Shown in pieces: positions 57,101-64,000 of a stretch of 64,000 bases of DNA; position 1 is the stretch's first letter; the number at the start of each line of letters is the position of its first letter. The stretch comes from Plumapathes pennacea (taxonomy: Eukaryota; Cnidaria; Anthozoa; Antipatharia; Myriopathidae). The notes beneath the pieces are model-generated. The model was not told the origin of the DNA. It did not search any database and worked only from the letters and a program-made list of their open reading frames with translations. The DNA lies in the NCBI GenBank assembly GCA_964036295.1, contig OZ038462.1, positions 28,209,759-28,273,758 on the forward strand, in the 5' to 3' direction. The translations under genes were made by a program, and so were the position numbers.

Positions 57101-60100
57101 ATCTTCACCCGGCTTCAGCTCTCCACAATCCTCTATAAGACAAGGCTGCATAATAGATGTTCAGATACAAGACAGCTTAGTGTTCTGTAAAGGGATAATA
57201 TACCAACTAAGGTACCGTACTGCACATGGGACGATGTAAAAACTACTTTCTAAATGTAAGTTTAAGAACTCAAAAGAAAATCATAACAGTGCAGTGGTAG
57301 TTGATGAGTGGTACCAAGATTCACCATAATCCGGTGAGGAGGAAGAGGGGGTTCTCCTAAGAGTATTGATTGTTTGAGCAATTTGGTTTGAAATAGGATA
57401 CAGTTTTTGTCTGTGGCCTGGGATAGGGTACAGATTTTGTCTTTTTGGCCTGAAGGGGTGGCGAATGGTACAGAGAAAACCATGGGTCTCAAAAGTTTTA
57501 GTCTGATCTCGGAATCTCAGCATCTCGTTTAATAAGTATCGGAGTCTCGTTTTTTTGTTTCTTTCCTTCTCGAAGTGATTGAAGTCTTGGTCTCAGATTT
57601 TCAAACAAGAATCTCAGCTTTTTTTGGCGAGTCTTGGATTTCACCATTCGACCATTCGCCACCCCGGCCTGAGATAGGGTGCTGTAGATTTGGGAGAGAT
57701 CAGGTCTGAAAAAAGTACCAAAGAATAGAAAATTTTGGCCTCGAACAGGGTCAGGATGTTGAGAACCATGCAGCAAGGACCCCAACCCAAAATTCTTGAG
57801 TATACTGCCTTTTGGAGGATGATGACTTTGGTCACTATTTCACCACCATTTCTTCACCTTGATAGGTTTGCTGTCATCCACTCGAACATTTTCCAGTTCT
57901 CTGACAACATTCATCCCTTTGAGTACTTGTCCAAACACCACATGTTTACCATCCAGATGTGGTGTGGGAACACATGTGATGAAGAACTGAGAGCCATTTG
58001 TGTTGGCACCCGCATTTGCCATGGACAATAATCCTGCCCTGTCATGCTGTAAGAAGAAGAAGAATGAAAAAAAAAAAAAAAAAAAGATTTGAGCTCATAA
58101 ATATATGTGACCCTCCTGATGAAAAGGGTCATTAAGGTGAAAAACGAAAACGCGTTTAAACGGTCGTTTAAACGAAAAACGCGTTTCAAAGTCATTTAAA
58201 CGCGTTTCAAAATCGTTTAAACGCGTTTAAACGAGAGCCTTTTTCATTGCGTTTAAACGCGAATTTGATCACACAACGCGTTTAAACGAATTGTTAAAAA
58301 CGCGTTTAAACGCGTTGTCGTTTTTTCACCTTAATGTCCCTTTTCATCAGGAGGGTCACATATATTCTACAATGCTACTGACCATTCAAGGAGAAAACAT
58401 ATTATGAGCAATAAACTGAGAACTGACATTTGAACCAGCTTCATAAATTATAATGTTAAGAATAATATTACTCACTGTTAGATCAAAGTTTTCATCATCA
58501 AACTTTGCACCATATATGGATTCCCCACCCGTACCATCATGGTTTGAGAAGTCTCCTCCTTGGACCATGAAGTCTTTTATAACTAAAGCAAGACAAATAA
58601 AATAGAGCAATGACTATATACTGTGAGTCACCAGCACACTGCTTTTTTAATGATTATTGACTTTTTTTACAAAATTTAAAGCTCACAGCAGTTGCGTGAC
58701 AATTTTTGCAGATCCAGACTGATTTACACCAGTTCACCGAAGCTGGTCAGATTTCTTAAATTAAGTCATCAAACCTCCGGAAATGAAGAAATTATTCCTT
58801 TTCCAGGGTAGCATTCCCCTGATCCCTCCTTCACCTTGAAAATTATCATCTTCATGCATCATTAAATTGCATCATTCACTTTCTCAAAACCAATCTGTAG
58901 CCAAAGGACAACAATATTGCACACTATTTGGTTGCCCCAGCAACTGGACAAACATTAACTAGTAATCATATAAAAAAATTGATAATATTATGAACCTCAC
59001 TTCTATGAAAAGGGCATTTTTTGTACGTCAAAGGTTTTCCTGTAGATTTTCCAAGGCCTTGGTCACCAACACATAGTGCTCTGAAGTTTTCCGCAGTCTT
59101 TGGACACTTGTCTGCAAAGAGCTCAACCACAATTCGGCCCACTGAAAAGTTGATTGAAATCCTTTTTTACAAAATAATATTATCATAATGGATTGACAAC
59201 TTAACATCACTTCTTCAAAATATTGTATTATAAAAAAAAACATTAACAATAATTGAAGAACCACAGATGTTAACTTGTCCATCCAATACCTGTGCATTCA
59301 TTTCAATTGCTTATAAATTCCAGTTTAGATTGTTATCTGGAAATAACAATCTCTACTCCAGGTTAATATTCTGGAATAATCGACTGAGTTACCTGGCCCA
59401 GCAGACAAACTGGCCAAATTTTAAAATTATCTTCTTTCTCTTTCTCTCAAATTAACATTTTTTTCTTTTTTCTGACAAATACTTCCAGACCTTAAAGATC
59501 AAGACAAAAACTGTGGCAGACATTAATTTGAACTACTGGTATAGAATTCTCTGCAGCTCCTACCACAACATGTTCAATTTATAGAAAAAAGAATAAATTA
59601 CTGAAATCAAATACTGTATTTACAAAGATTAACCAACATTTTTTTTTTTGCAAATGTTTCTTGAGAGGATCTAAAAGATTTACTGAACAAATTTTATCAG
59701 CCACACTAGGTAATTACATGTACTAAGCAGGGGTAGGGAAGGGGCGTTAAAGTCAGCGATGTTTAATAACGTGCCCATATAATTGCTGTGCAAATATGGG
59801 GGCAGGAAAAACCGTGCACTAAATTCATCAACAATTAATATATTTAGCATGCCTTTGTCTTTGACTGGTTCGACTATTACACGGCACATTCAATTTAACC
59901 AAAACAATAATAAGAGCCTTTCAATTCCTGAAATACGAAAACAAAAGGTTAGACACAATAGTGAAAATATGGCTATTAACATTGTACGTACATTTCGAAC
60001 CATTAATGGGTCGAACAAGCAACAGTAACTCACTGAATAAGGGTGAACGAGTCGATTTCATGGGTCGAAAACGACTGCTGCTCTTGGAATTTACATGAAG

Positions 60101-60464
60101 AATTTTAATCCGACATTTCGAATTTTGCACGGACTCAATATACAAGATTCATCATGCCATGCACGTAAATATTGGCACGAAAATAACATCTGAGGCATTG
60201 GAACCTTCTTGCTTGTCTAAAGCATTGGGTTTAAGAAAAAAAAGAAGCAAATGTGCCGTCAAGAGGAGCCTATCGATGTGTTGTTTCTTCTTACAGTTTA
60301 GGAGGATTTAATTCAGTATCGTGTAGTAAAAATAAATAGCCCTTTGGCTTTCAAGGGAAAGCACGTAACGAAAGCGAACTCACGGAAACATCAAAAAAGC
60401 CCCTACCTTCCTCTCCGCCAATGGAAATATCAAGGAAGCATCTTGGGTTCTCTGTTGAGGGCAT
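53941..60464 (-). CDS. PPID: Peptidyl-prolyl cis-trans isomerase D (cyclophilin 40), 11 exons, about 382 aa
   Basis: Cyclophilin-type prolyl isomerase with a TPR co-chaperone domain that docks on HSP90. Exons in transcript order: 60464-60407, 59141-59001, 58582-58476, 58046-57858, 57145-57023, 56726-56620, 56386-56240, 55507-55450, 54735-54649, 54541-54499, 54029-53941 (1149 nt, in frame). The cyclophilin domain, about residues 1-165, has [50 protein letters not shown] and [13 protein letters not shown]. His replaces the CypA Trp before LDGKHVVFG, as is usual for Cyp40. The linker is acidic ([16 protein letters not shown]). TPR-type helices follow ([57 protein letters not shown]), then a charged C-terminal helix ending IYSKLFS. 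Exon 7 inserts an acidic Ser-rich stretch ([16 protein letters not shown]) between TPR helices. Human PPID is 370 aa. Confidence 0.95.
55882..55939. repeat. 24-bp-arm hairpin in PPID intron 7
   Basis: ATTACATGGCCATGCAGAGA plus TACA is mirrored by TGTATCTCTGCACGGCCATG plus TAAT with one mismatch and a 10-nt loop. Confidence 0.8.
58103..58366. mobile_element. 264-bp inverted-repeat element filled with CGTTTAAACG palindromes
   Basis: The ends TATGTGACCCTCCTGATGAA plus AAGGGTCATTAAGGTGAAAA are almost perfectly inverted at the right side, about 42 nt per arm. The roughly 180-nt interior has seven exact GTTTAAAC octamers, mostly within CGTTTAAACG, plus degenerate ones. The flanks are ATA-rich, so a TA-type duplication is possible. 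It lies in PPID intron 3, just upstream of exon 4. Confidence 0.85.
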
Positions 60465-60780
60465 AGTTCTCGGATTTCTGAGTATATAAACTCTGGTTCT
60501 GTTGTTCGCGGCGGCCGCACGAAAGTTCGTGCGCGCTCCGTGGGACAGAACCGACAAATGCAACGCGAAAGCCCTGGGCACGAGCTTGACGCTGACTAAT
60601 GTTGTGCGGGCGCGTCAGTCTGAGCTGTCAGTTCTGACGAAATTTGAAAGACGGTTTTTATGGTTTGTTTTTAGTGTGTTAAATAGAGGAAGTATCGAAA
60701 ATTTGTTTTGTAAAACTTTTGCCACACACGTTGAATGATAGAAAAGCCAAAAAAGAAATTGTGTAGGCGATGACGTCACG
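60465..60780. promoter_or_regulatory. Bidirectional promoter region, PPID (-) / SMIM20 (+)
   Basis: It lies between the PPID start codon and the first SMIM20 exon. It contains a full palindromic CRE, TGACGTCA (60771-60778), next to the SMIM20 side, and GC-rich sequence (GCGGCGGCCGC) on the PPID side. Confidence 0.6.
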
Positions 60781-61044
60781 TTGTTGAAACCGCGGGCTCA
60801 GATAAGATGGCGAACACGATCGATGTAGTGTAAGTTGGGTTTCACCAAATCATACTTTGAATTTACAGTTATCTTTAGTTTGTAGTACGCGTATCGAGCA
60901 GGAGATCACAGTAGATTATATAGATAATTTTCGAACTGCTCAGAATACTACGATTTTGCCACACAGAAAATTGATGCGTGATTTATGTCTTTTGCAGATT
61001 GTAGAGTGATTGATCGTTGATCAGAATATTTTCCACACTCCACC
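60781..61044 (+). other. SMIM20: SMIM20 5' UTR: non-coding exon 1, intron and UTR of exon 2
   Basis: The sequence around 60805-60829 reads AAGATGGCGAACACGATCGA, a YY1-like motif with an upstream ATG, then a strong donor (GTAAGT, 60830). The acceptor TTTTGCAG ends at 60997. Spliced, the upstream ATG opens a reading frame of only about nine codons (stop TAG in exon 2), so it would act as a short uORF. Confidence 0.55.
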
Positions 61045-62404
61045 ATGTCCAGCAAAGTAAAGACTGCTGTCTTCATTGGAGGATTTGTTACATTCACCAT
61101 TGCTGCTTTATTTCCAGTTACAATTTACCCAAGACTGTATCCTGAAGTATACCGTAAGTTCTCATTCATATACAAGTACCAGACCTGCTAACTTCGACAA
61201 GAGTCTACTGCATCAACTACTCGCCTTCCGCTTTTATACCATTAGCCTGGGAACAGGCCCAGACACCTGAGAAAGGCTCGGAGAAAAGGTGCAAAGGATT
61301 GGGTCGGGGGCATAGAGGACTGGGGCGAGTGAGGTGATGCAGCCAGGGATGGTAGGGGGAGATGATACCTTTTTGGGGCAAAATCATGAGATTGGACTGA
61401 CATCTTTATGTCACGTGGCACCGTTTAGGGATCGGGTGTCAGTTGGGACTTTTTATGCCACCAGATAAAACTGCTGTCAAATTTGGCATATGGTTATTGT
61501 CACATGATTGTGTAGATGTCATGCCAGTACCTTTTAAGGGTCAAAATAAGTTAGAGTTACACACATTTTGGTACCGAAAATTCCCAATGAGCATTCCCAC
61601 CCTTGTTATGTGGGAGTCCACCCCTATCCCACCACAAGGTCTCCATCTCTTGACCAAGTGGGGCCTATAGATTTTTCCACTTTGGTACATGTAGCCTACC
61701 CAGTGTGCTAATTCTTGTAAATTTTATTTGATAATTATTTCCTTCTTGCTTTTCACTGTATATGTATTTTTTTTAGAAAAGATTCAAAAGGAGACACGAA
61801 AAGGAATAAAGCAGGAAGAAATACAACCAGGAAGTTAGTACAAGACACTGTTGGTTCATCATCATAATGTTCATTCCACTCCACTATTGTGCCCCTCCCC
61901 CCCCCCCCCCCCCCCACCCCACCTAACACATACACATACAGTCAACTCTCTCTAAAGCAGACACCTCTCTAAGGTGAACAGCATGCAGATTTGGTTCCTG
62001 CCGATTTTCACTTGTTTCTCTGTAACTGAACTCTCTAAGGCGGACATTAAATCTAGTCCCGAGGGTGTCTGCCTTAAAGAGTTTACTGTACATTCTACCT
62101 CTTCTCTACCCACTGGACACTGGAATTGGCAGCCATATTGCTACAAGAAATGTTTGGTCACAAAGTACATTATATGCCTTGTGTCGTTCAGTCATATGTT
62201 CATGGCATTGTCAGGGTTTTAGACTCATTCCCTTTACTGTAACAGATATATATCTGGAGTTCTTAATAATGATTTTTTGACATGCTGCATGTTAATTATT
62301 CTTTTACAGACATGAAGGTGTGGTCAGACCCATTTGACCTGCTGCATGTTAATTATTCTTTTACAGACATGAAGGTGTGGTCAGACCCATTTGGAAGAAA
62401 GTAG
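61045..62404 (+). CDS. SMIM20: Small integral membrane protein 20 (MITRAC7), 67 aa
   Basis: SMIM20 is a mitochondrial inner-membrane chaperone that stabilises newly made COX1 during cytochrome c oxidase assembly. Exons: 61045-61153, 61777-61833, 62367-62404, in frame to 67 aa, the human length. It starts MSSKVKTAVFIGGFVTFTIA (membrane helix about residues 8-26), then KETRKGIKQEEIQPG, and ends MKVWSDPFGRK, as in the human protein. The last intron ends in a 57-bp tandem duplication. An upstream copy of the acceptor and exon start (62310) is also in frame and would add 19 residues. It is transcribed divergently from PPID. AATAAA lies at 62829-62834. Confidence 0.95.
61939..62088. mobile_element. 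pogo-like MITE with TA target duplication
   Basis: The ends CAGTCAACTCTCTCTAAAGC and, reversed, CAGTAAACTCTTTAAGGCAG are inverted repeats flanked by TA (61937-61938 and 62089-62090). The same end family occurs at 31875-32121. It lies in SMIM20's last intron. Confidence 0.75.
62284..62397 (+). repeat. 57-bp tandem duplication across the last SMIM20 3' splice site
   Basis: GCTGCATGTTAATTATTCTT plus TTACAGACATGAAGGTGTGG plus TCAGACCCATTTG occurs twice without mismatches. Each copy has the polypyrimidine tract, AG and first codons of the exon. Confidence 0.95.
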
Positions 62405-63776
62405 AACATACAAGAACCAGTTCAGAGCAAGCAACAAAACACTTGGTCAGGTGTTTACTGACCCAAAAATCTCACCCGAATTTCAAACTTTCAAGGAGAG
62501 AGTGCACTTATGATTGTTACTGAAAAGATAATATTGTGACTTAACAGTGTGTAAAATATTACTGCAGTGATACATTCTGGGTGTACAGGGATTGCCCCAG
62601 TGGAAATTACCAGTAAAGCATATTTCAACTAACTGTTTGAAGAAATTAATTCCAATATTATTTTGATTTTGCATTGGCTGCACCTTTTCATGTGTCTTAA
62701 CAAGTTTCATGCACAATTTTACTGTTGGTATCAGTAGTGATTGTCTGTCCAGTAAATCTCTCTGCTGAGCTTGATTTTCTTCCTATTATAATATTACATT
62801 ATTACATGACTTCACATTTTAGAGTGCAAATAAAGGTCAAAACGAGTGCAAAGATGGGAGTGTATTGCACTCATCAGGAACCAGATCAACTTGTTTATTA
62901 GCTTACATGATCAATTTTTGCAAGCAAAGTTTATGAACGCGTCATTTTTTGTTCCATTTTGCGCACGGCAAGAACATTTGCCCTGCTTCATTTGTCGTAT
63001 AATAAACAATTTATTACACAAGTCATGCAATATGGCTGTATTTTTACGAGTCAGTTTTATTTTTTCTCGCCTGAAGCAGGCTCAAAACAATAATACTGAC
63101 TTGTAAAAATACTCCGCCATATTGCACTCCTTCCCGTGTAATAACCTCTTTTTATCACCAAGGAAGCAGTTTTCCACTCTGCCTGCCAAGTTTTATCATC
63201 AGGTCAGCAAACTGTGCATGATTGTTGAAGTGGCTTATCAGTGTTCTTCTTAGTCTGCACTTTTCCACACTTCTCTCGTGCCCATACAAATTCCTGCACA
63301 CTTCAATGGCTACAATGTTTGATTTCTTTATAAAGATGGATGCAAACAACACACTATGTCATAGAACTTACAAATAGGTTAAAAGTGATTTATTTCACAA
63401 TAAGCTGAGCTTGGTCACACCAAACTGAAACACTACACCAAGCTTTTGTTTTCTTTACAACACTGATTTACCTCCAGTAAAAACTAAGTACTGTCTGCAC
63501 ATTGATAACCTTTTAACATCTGGAAACTAATTTTTTATAATCAAGGCTTTCAGTGCCAAGCAATAGGTCCTTTTAGACAAAACAATCATGACCACATGTA
63601 CCAGTAATATTTCAAGATTTGAAGCCTGCATCCACTGTTGCAATTTGTACTCTCAGCTAGGTTTCACTGATTGCAGACTTAAATATTATGGCCTTTTGTT
63701 AAAGGTGGTGTAAATTAGGACACCACTTCACATTAAGAAGTTTACAAAAAAAGGGTTTGGCATTCAAGGTCATGTG
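62405..63776. other. Intergenic, convergent 3' regions
   Basis: It holds the SMIM20 3' UTR and, from the right, the likely 3' UTR of the next minus-strand gene (AATAAA on the minus strand near 63387-63392). A plus-strand repeat of AATATGGC / ACTCCGCCATATTGC type lies around 63020-63125. No coding exon was found. Confidence 0.45.
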
Positions 63777-63824
63777 TCATTCAAACCAGGCTGCTTCTCG
63801 TGCCTTCACTAAGTATGACTCCAC
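63777..63824 (-). CDS. Last coding exon of an unidentified gene continuing beyond the window
   Basis: On the minus strand a good acceptor (TCTTTGCAG) is followed by GTGGAGTC... coding VESYLVKAREAAWFE and a stop. If phase 0, this is the final 15 residues of a protein whose other exons lie past 64000. The sequence is too short to assign a family. Confidence 0.45.
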   Translation of the reverse strand: MESYLVKAREAAWFE

Positions 63825-64000
63825 CTGCAAAGATAAGAAAATTCGTGACATTGAATTACAGTATGATACAGATGGTGAAAAAATAGCATTTGTAAATTGA
63901 TGCCATTTTGGGTGGCATCATCTTGGTGACATTATCAACTCCCAGCAGAGCCTCTAATGGGTTACAACTGCCAAAATAGCTGTGTCTTGTAGAATTTACA

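Noticed and set aside
57262-57785. Minus-strand open frames of 76-95 codons
   Set aside because: They fall in PPID intron 4 in a repetitive stretch (AGGGTACAGATTTTGTC-like copies), without splice or domain support.

Overview
The window looks like nuclear DNA of an animal, most likely an anthozoan cnidarian such as a stony coral. Genes have many short exons with GT-AG introns, the AT-rich introns are full of small inverted-repeat transposons, and the proteins are animal orthologues: vacuolar ATPase subunit c, ZnT9, EXOSC9, metazoan-type PRORP, cyclophilin-40 and SMIM20. A secreted PLAT/EGF/Sushi/HYR/Ig mosaic and tandem sulfotransferases fit Cnidaria. The coral assignment is inference. There is no bacterial operon structure.

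Layout. 0.2-17 kb (+): a 21-exon gene for a secreted multidomain extracellular protein of about 974 aa. 18.1-18.7 kb (-): a broken ABCC transporter fragment. 19.6-22.1 kb (-): V-ATPase proteolipid subunit c, head to head with a 19-exon SLC30A9/ZnT9 gene at 22.5-32.4 kb (+). 33.1-36.2 kb (-): a decayed non-LTR retrotransposon, itself interrupted by an insertion. 37.4-38.6 kb (-): an unrecognised 411-aa single-exon gene. 39.3-40.0 and 43.1-43.8 kb (-): two single-exon paralogous sulfotransferase-like genes flanking nested inverted repeats. 44.4-50.8 kb (-): EXOSC9, about 100 bp head to head with intronless PRORP at 50.9-52.6 kb (+). 53.9-60.5 kb (-): PPID (cyclophilin 40), head to head with SMIM20 at 60.8-62.4 kb (+). 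63.8 kb (-): the last exon of a gene continuing past the window.

Three compact divergent pairs (ATP6V0C/SLC30A9, EXOSC9/PRORP, PPID/SMIM20) probably share promoters. One member of each pair is a mitochondrial protein in animals (ZnT9, PRORP, SMIM20). I reconstructed exons by following reading phase across GT/AG sites; all multi-exon genes close in frame except for one unresolved junction near the EXOSC9 C terminus.

The most unusual local signals are a 57-bp duplication giving SMIM20 two in-frame 3' splice sites, a minisatellite that repeats a SLC30A9 3' splice site, a transposon-like element filled with CGTTTAAACG palindromes, and a dispersed motif resembling a hammerhead ribozyme core.
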